Assembly: GCA_031373545.1 (NCBI GenBank)
Contig: JANMMT010000105.1
Coordinates: 15,205-79,204 of the forward strand
From: JADCCX01 sp031373545
GTDB taxonomy: Bacteria; Pseudomonadota; Alphaproteobacteria; Rhizobiales; Beijerinckiaceae
Reading direction: 5' to 3'
DNA: 64,000 nt
How positions within the stretch are numbered: position 1 is the first letter of the stretch; each line of letters begins with the position of its first letter. The notes under the pieces were generated by a model. It made no database searches and was not told the origin of the DNA. It saw nothing but the letters and a program-made list of their open reading frames with translations. Shown here one piece after another: positions 24,304 to 32,532 of the stretch. Position numbers and translations under genes: made by a program.

Positions 24304-25979
24304 GCTTCTCCTCACGAACCGCCGCGCAGATCCTCGTTGATCAACTCCTTATCCACGGGGTGGAGGATATCTTCTGCGTGCCCGGTGAGAGTTATCTCGC
24401 GGTGCTGGATGCGCTGCATGATGCCGCTGTGCGCATCACCGTGTGCCGTCAGGAATGCGGGGCCAGCATGGCGGCGGAAGCCGTGGGCAAGCTCACGGGG
24501 CGGCCCGGCATCTGCATGGTGACGCGCGGTCCGGGGGCCACCAACGCCGCGCATGGCATCCACATCGCCATGCAGGATTGCACGCCGCTGATCATGTTTG
24601 TGGGGCAGATCGAGCGGGGCATGCGCGGGCGCGATGCGTTTCAGGAGCTGGATTACCGCGCGGCCTTTGGCGGCCTTGCCAAATGGGTGACCGAGATCGA
24701 CGACGCGGCGCGCATCCCGGAGTTGATCTCCCGTGCCTTTCATGTGGCGACCTCCGGCAAGCCCGGCCCGGTGGTGATTGCCCTGCCCGAAGACATGCTG
24801 GTGGAAAGCGCTGATGTGTCCGATGCGCCGCCGTTTCACCCCGGCGAGACACACCCCGGCCTCACGCAGATGGCGGAGCTGCAAAAGCGGCTCTGGGCCG
24901 CCAAACAGCCGCTGGTGCTGGTGGGCGGCAGCCGCTGGACCGCGCGCGCTGTAGACCGCATCACGCGCTTTGCCGAGCGGTTCGATCTGCCGGTGGCCAC
25001 GACATTCCGGCGGCAGGATTTGTTTTCCGCCACCCACCCCAATTTTGCAGGCGATGGGGGGCTGGGCATGAGTGTGGCGCTTGAAAAAGCCATTCGCGCG
25101 GCAGATCTTGTGCTGGTGGTGGGCGACCAGCTCTCGGAGGCCTCCACCAAATCCTACACGCTGTTTGACATCCCCGGCGATGGCCGCCGCCTCATCCATG
25201 TGCATCCGGATCCCGATGAGCTGAACCGCACCTATGCCACTGCTCTGCCCATCAATGCCTCGCCTGAAGCCTTCACGGCGGCGGCGGAAGGCCTGCAACC
25301 GCCCCATACAATCCCTTGGAGCGCATGGACGCGGGACATCAACACGGCGGCGGTGGCCTGGGGCGCTGAGCCCACCCGCTCGCCGGGCCGCTTGCAGATG
25401 AGCGAGGTAATGATCAGCCTGCGCAATCACCTGCCAGCCAACGCGATCATCACCAACGGCGCGGGCAATTATGCGATCTGGATTCACCGTTTCTATCATT
25501 TCCAGCGCTACGGCACGCAGCTTGCGCCCACCTCCGGCTCCATGGGCTATGGCCTGCCCGCAGCCATTGCCGCCAAGCGGCGCGAGCCCGGGCGGCCCGT
25601 GGTCTGCTTTGCTGGCGACGGCTGCTTTCTGATGAACGGGCAGGAGTTCGCCACCGCCGTGCAGTATGATCTGCCGGTGATCGTGGTGGTGGTGGACAAC
25701 GGCATGTATGGCACCATCCGCATGCACCAGGAGCGCGATTATCCCGGCCGCGTTTCCGCAACCACGCTGAAAAATCCGGACTTTGCGGCCTATGCTCGCG
25801 CCTTTGGCGGCCATGGTGAGCGCGTGGAGACAACCGCGGAGTTCATGCCCGCGCTTGCGCGCTGCGAAGCCTCAGGCAAGCCTGCGATCATCCATTGCCT
25901 CGTGGACAGCGAGGCGATCACGCCCAGCCGCTCCATCAGTGATATTCGCACCGAAGCACTGGCAAAACAGGGGCATTGA
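24300..25979 (+). CDS. Thiamine diphosphate-dependent enzyme, acetolactate synthase-like large subunit
   Basis: 559 residues with three TPP-enzyme domains. The N-terminal domain has the catalytic Glu in TVCRQECGASMAAEA and the conserved TRGPGATNAAHGIH. The central domain shows QPLVLVGGSRWT. The C-terminal TPP-binding domain has TSGSMGYGLPAAIAAK and FAGDGCFLMNGQEFATAVQY (GDG...N pattern with VVVVDNGMYGTIRMHQE). No small regulatory subunit gene is near, so it is unlikely to be the biosynthetic IlvB. It may act as a decarboxylase or carboligase in a catabolic pathway with the reductase and SDR around it. The substrate is unknown. Confidence 0.87.
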   Translation: MSFSSRTAAQILVDQLLIHGVEDIFCVPGESYLAVLDALHDAAVRITVCRQECGASMAAEAVGKLTGRPGICMVTRGPGATNAAHGIHIAMQDCTPLIMFVGQIERGMRGRDAFQELDYRAAFGGLAKWVTEIDDAARIPELISRAFHVATSGKPGPVVIALPEDMLVESADVSDAPPFHPGETHPGLTQMAELQKRLWAAKQPLVLVGGSRWTARAVDRITRFAERFDLPVATTFRRQDLFSATHPNFAGDGGLGMSVALEKAIRAADLVLVVGDQLSEASTKSYTLFDIPGDGRRLIHVHPDPDELNRTYATALPINASPEAFTAAAEGLQPPHTIPWSAWTRDINTAAVAWGAEPTRSPGRLQMSEVMISLRNHLPANAIITNGAGNYAIWIHRFYHFQRYGTQLAPTSGSMGYGLPAAIAAKRREPGRPVVCFAGDGCFLMNGQEFATAVQYDLPVIVVVVDNGMYGTIRMHQERDYPGRVSATTLKNPDFAAYARAFGGHGERVETTAEFMPALARCEASGKPAIIHCLVDSEAITPSRSISDIRTEALAKQGH

Positions 25980-25980
25980 T

Positions 25981-26763
25981 ATGGCCAAGGTCGCTGTCGT
26001 CACAGGAGCCGCACGCGGCATTGGACTTGCCACGGCCAAGCGCTTTTTGGCCGAGAGATGGAGCGTGGTACTGCTCGACGTGCTGGCCGATGATCTGGCC
26101 ACAGCTGCATCCTCCATCGCTGATCCCACACGTGTCATGACGCACACATGCGATGTCTCGGATGTGGACAAGGTCAACGCCACCTTCGCCGACATCGAGG
26201 CCAAGTTCGGGCGCATCGACGCGCTGGTCAACAACGCAGGCATCGCCATTTTTGGCCCGATCCTCGACACCACACCGGAAGATTGGGCTCATGTCATGGC
26301 GGTCAATCTCTCCGGGCCGTTCTACTGCGCACAGGCGGCGGCGCGCATCATGGCCACGCGCGGTGCGGGGGCCATCGTCAACATTGCTTCCATCTCAGGT
26401 CTGCGCGCCTCCACGCTCCGGGTGGCTTATGGCACCAGCAAAGCGGGCGTCATCCACCTCACCAAGCAGCAGGCGGTGGAGTTTGGCGAGCTGGGGATCC
26501 GCGTGAACGCGGTGGCGCCTGGCCCGGTGGATACGGCGATGGCGCTGAAGGTTCACTCCCCCGAGATCCGCAAGGATTACCACGACCACATGCCGCTCAA
26601 CCGTTACGGGCTGGAAGAGGAACTGGCAGCGGCGATCTATTTCCTCTGTTCGGATCAGGCCAGCTACATCACGGGGCAGGTGCTGGCCGTGGATGGCGGA
26701 TTTGAGTCAACCGGCATTGGCTTGCCCACGTTGCGGCAGGGCATGCAGCAGAAGTGGGATTAA
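25981..26763 (+). CDS. SDR-family oxidoreductase
   Basis: 260 residues from MAKVAVVTGAARGIGLATAK, which begins one base after the TPP enzyme stop. Classical SDR motifs: TGAARGIG, NNAGIAIFG, INIASISG-type serine region (VNIASISGLRAS), and YGTSKAGVIHL with the catalytic Tyr/Lys. The C terminus YITGQVLAVDGGFESTGIGL is typical. It is the last gene of the MFS-reductase-TPP-SDR unit and presumably oxidises or reduces an intermediate of the same pathway. Its last bases overlap the convergent DUF2293 gene by 4 bp. Confidence 0.9.
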   Translation: MAKVAVVTGAARGIGLATAKRFLAERWSVVLLDVLADDLATAASSIADPTRVMTHTCDVSDVDKVNATFADIEAKFGRIDALVNNAGIAIFGPILDTTPEDWAHVMAVNLSGPFYCAQAAARIMATRGAGAIVNIASISGLRASTLRVAYGTSKAGVIHLTKQQAVEFGELGIRVNAVAPGPVDTAMALKVHSPEIRKDYHDHMPLNRYGLEEELAAAIYFLCSDQASYITGQVLAVDGGFESTGIGLPTLRQGMQQKWD

Positions 26764-27077
26764 CCTTCCTCCGCCTCAGTTCCAATGCGCTTGGCGCATC
26801 CCCAGCGCGTCAACGTCTCTTCCGTCGCCTCCACCACGAAATGCCGCGCCGCATCGCGGTCATAGCCCTCCGCCAACAGCGCATCGTAATCGGTGAAACG
26901 ATGGCGCACATGGGCCGCCAACGCCAGCCACAACGCGGCATTGACCGTGAGGCCCTCGCGCGTCAGCTTGCCCGCGCGCTCCAGCACGGGCTCGCTCTCG
27001 GACAGCGGGATCAGCGGCGCTAACAGGCGCAGGCCTCGGCGCAGTTCCTGTTGGCGGCGGGTGGGGGCACGGGACAT
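26760..27077 (-). CDS. DUF2293 domain protein
   Basis: 105 residues from MSRAPTRRQQELRRGLR; an ATG 12 bases upstream is also possible and neither has a clear ribosome-binding site. The conserved segment HVRHRFTDYDALLAEGYDRD followed by ARHFVVEA and WGCAKRI is the pattern I associate with DUF2293. No biochemical role is known to me. The protein is basic at its N terminus and soluble. Confidence 0.72.
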   Translation of the reverse strand: MSRAPTRRQQELRRGLRLLAPLIPLSESEPVLERAGKLTREGLTVNAALWLALAAHVRHRFTDYDALLAEGYDRDAARHFVVEATEETLTRWGCAKRIGTEAEEG

Positions 27078-27153
27078 TTGAAAAACCATTGGGCATGTGC
27101 TAACAAACAAACGTCAATATACTTGCGAGCTTCACAGCGTTGCACAATCAAAA

Positions 27154-27181
27154 GAGCCCCGGCGTTCTAGCGCCGGGGCTC
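27154..27181 (-). terminator. Rho-independent terminator reading leftward
   Basis: Perfect 11-bp stem GAGCCCCGGCG / CGCCGGGGCTC with loop TTCTAG. On the minus strand it is followed by TTTTG, while on the plus strand no T-run follows. It would end a leftward transcript coming from the 27.2-27.45 kb interval, where no intact gene is visible. Confidence 0.75.
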
Positions 27182-27196
27182 CGTCATTTAACCCAA

Positions 27197-27212
27197 GAGT
27201 TGATATCAACTC
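27197..27212. promoter_or_regulatory. Perfect 16-bp palindrome
   Basis: GAGTTGATATCAACTC, fully self-complementary. It lies 16 bp from the terminator and touches the TGA of the minus-strand relic. It may be an operator or part of a transcript-end hairpin. Confidence 0.4.
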
Positions 27213-27494
27213 AGAAGTTGAATGACTTCTCGCACGAGACGAATGAGGTCACGAGCGAGCTTGATCAATATACTCACATTTTTGAGTTTCACATGGGTTG
27301 CACCCCCTTTCCCGGCGCAGGTCGCACCGGAGTGACTGCACTAACGCAGCATTCTGGTGTTTTCAAATTGCGCATGCCGTGTTTGACACCGCCCACTTCA
27401 CAACACCCGGTGGCCTTCCTACATTCCTGTTGTGCCCGATGCCTCCAAGAGGGTTGGGCCGCATTTTCACTTCGCCTTTGACGGGAAGCACGCC

Positions 27495-30113
27495 ATGAAT
27501 TTTGAGAAATACACCGAACGCTCACGCGGTTTCGTGCAATCCGCCCAATCGCTCGCCACGCGCGAAAACCATCAGCAATTTGCCGCCGAGCACCTGCTCA
27601 AAGTCTTGCTGGATGACGCTGAAGGTTTGGCCGCAGGCCTCATCACCCGTGCGGGCGGCGACTCCCGTCAGGCCCTGAAACTCACCGAGCAGGCGCTTGC
27701 CCGCGTGCCCAAGGTCACGGGCTCTGCCGCCGGGCAGGTGTATGTTGCGCCGGGCCTTGCGCGCGTGTTTGCGGCGGCGGAAAAAGCGGCCGGCAAACAG
27801 GGTGACAGCTTCGTCACCGCCGAGTTGCTGCTGCTGGCGCTGGCGCTGGAAAAAGACACGGAAGCCGGCAAAGCTCTCTCTGCCGCTGGCGTGACGCCGC
27901 AAGCGCTGAACAGCGCCATTACGGCCATCCGCAAGGGGCGCACCGCTGACAGCGCCACCGCCGAGAACGCCTATGATGCGCTCAAGAAGTATGCCCGCGA
28001 CCTGACGGAAGACGCGCGCAACGGCAAGCTGGACCCGGTCATCGGCCGCGACGAGGAAATCCGCCGGACCATTCAGGTGCTCTCGCGCCGCACCAAGAAC
28101 AACCCCGTGCTCATTGGTGAGCCGGGTGTCGGCAAGACCGCGATCGTGGAAGGCCTGGCGCTGCGCATCATCACCGGAGACGTGCCCGAAAGCCTGAAGG
28201 ACAAGAGCCTGCTGGCGCTCGATCTGGGCGCGTTGATTGCGGGCGCGAAGTACCGGGGCGAGTTCGAGGAGCGCCTGAAAGCCGTGCTCAACGAGGTGAC
28301 CTCGGCCGAGGGCAGCATCATCCTGTTCATCGACGAGATGCACACGCTGGTGGGCGCAGGCAAGGCGGATGGCGCGATGGATGCCTCCAACCTGCTCAAG
28401 CCCGCCTTGGCGCGCGGCGAACTCCACTGTGTCGGTGCCACCACGCTCGCCGAATACCGCAAGCATGTGGAAAAGGACGCGGCATTGGCGCGGCGGTTCC
28501 AGCCGGTGTTTGTCTCCGAACCCACGGTGGAAGATACCGTGTCGATCCTGCGCGGCATCAAGGAAAAGTACGAGCAGCACCACTCCGTGCGCATTCAGGA
28601 CGCGGCGCTGGTGGCTGCGGCCACGCTGTCCAACCGCTACATCACGGACCGGTTTTTGCCGGACAAGGCCATCGATCTTGTAGATGAAGCCGCCGCGCGC
28701 CTGCGCATGGCCATCGACAGCAAGCCCGAGGAACTGGACTCCGTTGACCGCGAAATCATTCGCCTCAAGATCGAAGCCGAAGCCTTGAAAAAGGAAAACG
28801 ACGCGGCGTCCAAGGACCGCCTCGTGCGTCTGCAAAAGGAGTTGGCCGATCTGGAGGAAAAATCCGCCGCGATCACCGCGCAGTGGCAGGGCGAAAAGGA
28901 CAAGCTGGGCCGCGCCGCCGCCATGAAGAAGTCGCTCGATGAGGCCCGCACGGAACTCGCCCGCGCGCAGCGCGAGGGGCAGTTCCAGCGTGCCGGGGAG
29001 CTGGCTTACGGCATCATTCCCAAGCTGGAAAAAGAGCTGGTCGAGATCGAGGCGAAGGGTCAATCCGACCTCATGGAAGAAGCTGTCACACCTGACCATG
29101 TGGCGCAGATCGTCTCGCGCTGGACCGGCGTGCCCGTCGACAAGATGCTGGAGGGCGAGAAGGACAAGCTGCTGCGCATGGAGCAGGAAATCGGCCGCCG
29201 CGTCGTGGGGCAAGCCGAGGCCGTCACGGCCGTTTCCACTGCCGTGCGCCGCGCGCGAGCCGGCCTGCAAGACCCCAACCGGCCCATCGGCTCGTTCATG
29301 TTCCTTGGCCCCACGGGCGTGGGCAAGACAGAGCTGACCAAGGCGCTGGCGAGCTTTCTGTTCGACGATGACACCGCCATGGTGCGCCTCGATATGTCCG
29401 AATACATGGAGAAGCATTCGGTCGCCCGGCTCATCGGCGCGCCGCCGGGCTATGTGGGCTATGAGGAGGGCGGCGCGCTCACCGAAGCCGTGCGGCGCAG
29501 GCCCTACCAGGTCGTGCTGTTCGACGAGATCGAGAAGGCGCACCCCGATGTGTTCAACGTGCTGTTGCAGGTGCTGGACGATGGCCGCCTGACCGACGGG
29601 CAAGGCCGCACCGTGGATTTCCGCAACGTGCTCATCATCATGACATCCAATTTGGGCAGCGAGTACCTCGTCAACCAGCCGGAGGGCGAGGATACGGATG
29701 TGGTGCGCGAACCTGTGATGGCCGTGGTGCGCGGGCATTTCCGGCCCGAGTTTCTCAACCGCGTGGATGAGATCATCCTGTTCCACCGCCTCAAGCGCTC
29801 GGAGATGGGGGCCATCGTCGATATCCAGTTGAAGCGGCTCGCCAAGCTCTTGGACGACCGCAAGATCACACTCACGCTGGGGGATGACGCGCGCCAGTGG
29901 CTGGCCGACAAGGGCTACGATTCCGCCTACGGCGCGCGCCCCCTCAAGCGCGTGATCCAGAAGCATGTGCAGGACCCGCTCGCCGAGATGATACTGGCGG
30001 GCACCGTACTCGACGGCGAGACGGTTGCGGTCACCGTCGGCCCCGGCGGGCTGATGATCGGCGATGTGACGGTGGGCGGGGAGACTAGGCCTGTGGGTGT
30101 GGCGCTGAATTGA
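27495..30113 (+). CDS. clpB: ATP-dependent disaggregase ClpB
   Basis: Hsp104-type chaperone that resolves aggregates together with DnaK. The 872 residues start at MNFEKYTERSRGFVQSAQS. Clp N-terminal repeats are in about 1-145. The first AAA+ module has GEPGVGKTAIVEGLA and IILFIDEMHTLVGAG. The long coiled-coil M-domain runs roughly 410-525 (LEEKSAAITAQWQGEKDKL), distinguishing ClpB from ClpA/C. The second module has GPTGVGKTELTKAL, SEYMEKHSVARLIGAPPGY and VVLFDEIEKAHPDVFN. An in-frame start 63 bp upstream is not supported. Heat-shock control is expected for the family. Confidence 0.97.
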   Translation: MNFEKYTERSRGFVQSAQSLATRENHQQFAAEHLLKVLLDDAEGLAAGLITRAGGDSRQALKLTEQALARVPKVTGSAAGQVYVAPGLARVFAAAEKAAGKQGDSFVTAELLLLALALEKDTEAGKALSAAGVTPQALNSAITAIRKGRTADSATAENAYDALKKYARDLTEDARNGKLDPVIGRDEEIRRTIQVLSRRTKNNPVLIGEPGVGKTAIVEGLALRIITGDVPESLKDKSLLALDLGALIAGAKYRGEFEERLKAVLNEVTSAEGSIILFIDEMHTLVGAGKADGAMDASNLLKPALARGELHCVGATTLAEYRKHVEKDAALARRFQPVFVSEPTVEDTVSILRGIKEKYEQHHSVRIQDAALVAAATLSNRYITDRFLPDKAIDLVDEAAARLRMAIDSKPEELDSVDREIIRLKIEAEALKKENDAASKDRLVRLQKELADLEEKSAAITAQWQGEKDKLGRAAAMKKSLDEARTELARAQREGQFQRAGELAYGIIPKLEKELVEIEAKGQSDLMEEAVTPDHVAQIVSRWTGVPVDKMLEGEKDKLLRMEQEIGRRVVGQAEAVTAVSTAVRRARAGLQDPNRPIGSFMFLGPTGVGKTELTKALASFLFDDDTAMVRLDMSEYMEKHSVARLIGAPPGYVGYEEGGALTEAVRRRPYQVVLFDEIEKAHPDVFNVLLQVLDDGRLTDGQGRTVDFRNVLIIMTSNLGSEYLVNQPEGEDTDVVREPVMAVVRGHFRPEFLNRVDEIILFHRLKRSEMGAIVDIQLKRLAKLLDDRKITLTLGDDARQWLADKGYDSAYGARPLKRVIQKHVQDPLAEMILAGTVLDGETVAVTVGPGGLMIGDVTVGGETRPVGVALN

Positions 30114-30122
30114 GGGGGCACC

Positions 30123-30135
30123 CGTCATTGCGAGC
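30123..30135 (+). repeat. Fragment of dispersed CGTCATTGCGAGC repeat
   Basis: The 13-mer CGTCATTGCGAGC just after clpB matches the start of a short interspersed repeat that I know from several alphaproteobacterial genomes. Only this core is seen, with no continuing repeat body. It marks the left side of an AT-richer segment carrying the DUF4238 gene. Confidence 0.35.
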
Positions 30136-30273
30136 GGGGAGAGGGAGAAGGGTAGCGGAAGCGGCGGTGGTAGATGAGCTGGTGAATAACAGGCAGAATA
30201 AGCGGGACTGAATGGATCAGGTGCGTCAAAAAACTTATGGCAATGTGTATTATGTCGTCTTAATCACTTAAAT

Positions 30274-31263
30274 ATGCCGCTTGATCACTACGTCTCACAG
30301 GTTCATCTGGCTAACTTCAACTCCCCCGCGCGCGGAGAGGATGGACTATGGGGTATCCGAAAGCGCGATCTACTTTTTTTCCCTTGCAAGACAAAAGACA
30401 TCTGTCGCGTGCCTGACGGCAGCACGAATGCTTATATTTTGGAACCGCGGATCGTTGAGGAATTTTTGCTGACTATTGAGCCCAACTACAATCGGGCCAT
30501 CGCCAGTTTCCGGGCCGGAATACCGAATGTAGATGCCGTTTATGTTGTCGCCGGGTTCATTGCATATGTGATGACATGCTCACCAGCCGCAATGCGCATA
30601 AACTCAGTGCCGCTGCGCGCTGCCGTTGATGCGACGAGCCGTCTTCTTGAAGCACGTAGCGATTTGCCATCTCCTCCCCCGGAGCTTGGCGCAGGGTCTT
30701 TGTCCGATATGCTTGATGACGGACGGGTCAAGATCAAAATCGATAAGAAGTACCCGCAAGCAATAGGGATTGACGGCATCACTCAACGTATAATCAGGTT
30801 TGGTAACTTCACCTGGGAAATTCTCCACAATGACTTCAAAGACTCGCCCTTTTTCACGAGTGACTTTCCAACCGCTGTTGAGGAGACCGCTGACAACCGG
30901 ATTATGAACAGGATTGTGCCGCTTGCCCCCGATCTAGCGGTGCGTATCCTCCCGGACTTCAACGATCCGCCTTCGAAGCTAGAATTTCCGGGCTTCCGGT
31001 ATCGCAACGTCAACCTGTCATACCAAGGAGTCCGGGCTATCAACACAACAGTTGTGCGTTGCGCCGAGGAGACCGTGTTTTTTCGAGACAACCACGACTG
31101 GGTTTCGCCATTCGTGAAAAAGCACCAGGTATTTCACACCTCATCTCTGACTGATCGCATTCCCATGCCCGTGGGCGGACATATGCTGATTGCCCGCACA
31201 AGAGTCCGTAGGCGTCCGGTCCATGAAGAAGTAATTACGGAGAACGGAATTACGGCATCATAA
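30274..31263 (+). CDS. DUF4238 domain protein, likely horizontally acquired
   Basis: 329 residues beginning MPLDHYVSQVHLANFNSP, which matches the HYxxQxxLxNF opening of DUF4238. The C-terminal half includes NDFKDSPFFTSDFPTA, another conserved patch of that family (the phrase around TSDxP). No catalytic function is known to me. Base composition and codon use (many AAT, ATA, TTT and AAA codons) are clearly AT-richer than in clpB before it and the dpp genes after it, and no operon partners exist. These are signs of recent acquisition. The upstream 160 bp hold the CGTCATTGCGAGC fragment and no other feature; the 240 bp downstream hold no recognisable gene. Confidence 0.78.
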   Translation: MPLDHYVSQVHLANFNSPARGEDGLWGIRKRDLLFFPCKTKDICRVPDGSTNAYILEPRIVEEFLLTIEPNYNRAIASFRAGIPNVDAVYVVAGFIAYVMTCSPAAMRINSVPLRAAVDATSRLLEARSDLPSPPPELGAGSLSDMLDDGRVKIKIDKKYPQAIGIDGITQRIIRFGNFTWEILHNDFKDSPFFTSDFPTAVEETADNRIMNRIVPLAPDLAVRILPDFNDPPSKLEFPGFRYRNVNLSYQGVRAINTTVVRCAEETVFFRDNHDWVSPFVKKHQVFHTSSLTDRIPMPVGGHMLIARTRVRRRPVHEEVITENGITAS

Positions 31264-31503
31264 TTATGGGGCCGCCATGTCAATTGCATAAACAGCCACT
31301 CCTCCAGTGACGCCCTACTCCGCCCGCAAAGCGAAAGCATCACCTATCTGGTACTTGTCGTCACCCAACTATCCCCTCATTTCGAAGTGACCGGCGCAGC
31401 CGGGCCTCGAGAAATACGCGAGATGTGCCATGTATCGAGGCTCACGGTGCTCCCATCTTGATATGTGGGTGGGGTTGGAATTGCGTCCTAGTTTTCGCCC
31501 CCC

Positions 31504-32532
31504 TCACGCCCTTTTGCGCAGCTCCATCGCCCCGTCGCGGCCTTCCTCCACCGCGTGGCAAGCCACGCCGTTGATCGGCAGCGGAGCCTCTGCGCGGCAG
31601 CGCTCGTTCACCAGCGGGCAGCGAGGGTGGAAGGTGCAGCCCGTGGGCGGATTGATGGGCGAGGGAATTTCCCCCTGCACGGGAATGCGCGCGCGGCCAC
31701 TCATCTCCAAGTCAGGCACCGCATCCAGCAGCATGCGCGTGTAAGGGTGGCGCGGGGCGCTGAACAATTGCGCGGCAGGAGCCACCTCCACCAGACGCCC
31801 CAGATACATCACGCCGATGCTGGTCGCCATGTGGCGCACCACGGCGAGGTTGTGGCTGATGAAGAGATACGTCAGCCCGAGGCGGTCCTGCAGATCGCGC
31901 ATCAAATTGAGAATCTGCGCCTGCACCGAGACATCCAGCGCGGATGTCGGCTCATCACAGACGATGAACTCCGCGTTGGAGGCCAGCGCGCGGGCAATGG
32001 CCACGCGCTGGCGCTGGCCGCCGGAAAACTGGTGCGGAAACTTCACCCTGTCCAGCGGCGAGAGACCCACGAGGGTCAACAGCTCGCCCACACGGTCCGT
32101 GATGTCCTTGTTGGTGTCCAGCAGCTTGAAGGCGCGGATCGGCTCGGCAATGATGTCCGCCACGCGCCAGCGCGGGTTGAGCGAGGCGTAAGGATCCTGG
32201 AAGATCATCTGGATGCGGCGGCGCAGCAACTCGCGCGCGGCGGAATTGGCGACCTCGCTCATCGACACGCCGTCCACCATCACCTCACCGCCCGACACAG
32301 GCAACAGCCCCACCACCATGCGCGCCACGGTGGATTTGCCCGAGCCCGATTCCCCCACCAGTGCAAAAGTCTCGCCCTTGCGGATGTCGAAGGAGATGCC
32401 GTCCACGGCTTTCAAAAACTGCTTGGGCGCGCGGTCGATGACCCGCTCCAGCCAGGGCTTGGAGACATCGAAGGTTTTGCGCAGATCGCGCACGGTGACG
32501 AGGGCGGCGCTTTGTGCGAGCGGCGGAATCAT
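31504..32532 (-). CDS. dppF: Peptide/nickel-type ABC transporter ATPase (DppF/OppF)
   Basis: 342-residue ATPase of the oligopeptide/nickel family. It has Walker A GESGSGKSTVARM, Q-loop FQDPYASLNPRW, signature FSGGQRQRVAIARAL, Walker B FIVCDEPTSALD, and the C-terminal cysteine segment GCTFHPRCPLVNERC that is typical of the oligopeptide_trans C-terminal domain. It overlaps the start-proximal dppD by 4 bp and is the last gene of the dppB-C-D-F operon. Substrate not predictable; the symbol reflects family only. Confidence 0.9.
   Translation of the reverse strand: MIPPLAQSAALVTVRDLRKTFDVSKPWLERVIDRAPKQFLKAVDGISFDIRKGETFALVGESGSGKSTVARMVVGLLPVSGGEVMVDGVSMSEVANSAARELLRRRIQMIFQDPYASLNPRWRVADIIAEPIRAFKLLDTNKDITDRVGELLTLVGLSPLDRVKFPHQFSGGQRQRVAIARALASNAEFIVCDEPTSALDVSVQAQILNLMRDLQDRLGLTYLFISHNLAVVRHMATSIGVMYLGRLVEVAPAAQLFSAPRHPYTRMLLDAVPDLEMSGRARIPVQGEIPSPINPPTGCTFHPRCPLVNERCRAEAPLPINGVACHAVEEGRDGAMELRKRA

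Larger units (their letters stand above)
27078..27494. other. 417-bp intergenic region upstream of clpB: terminator, palindrome, and gene relic or small RNA candidate
   Basis: No complete protein gene is supported here. From left to right the region holds an 11-bp-stem terminator reading leftward (27154-27181), a perfect 16-bp palindrome (27197-27212), and a 6-bp-arm hairpin AGAAGT...ACTTCT (27213-27230). On the minus strand it also holds a 17-codon open stretch ending in CEKSFNF-stop whose 5' side is blocked by TGA. The part next to clpB should carry its promoter, but I could not pick a convincing RpoH-type site. Confidence 0.5.

Noticed and set aside
27522..30128. An 868-codon open frame on the strand opposite clpB
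   Set aside because: It mirrors clpB and arises from GC-rich codon bias; its translation is rich in His, Gln, Arg and Ala with no known motifs, while clpB is unmistakable.
31264..31503. Possible small gene downstream of the DUF4238 gene
   Set aside because: Short open stretches exist in several frames but none has a ribosome-binding site or recognisable sequence; left as featureless.
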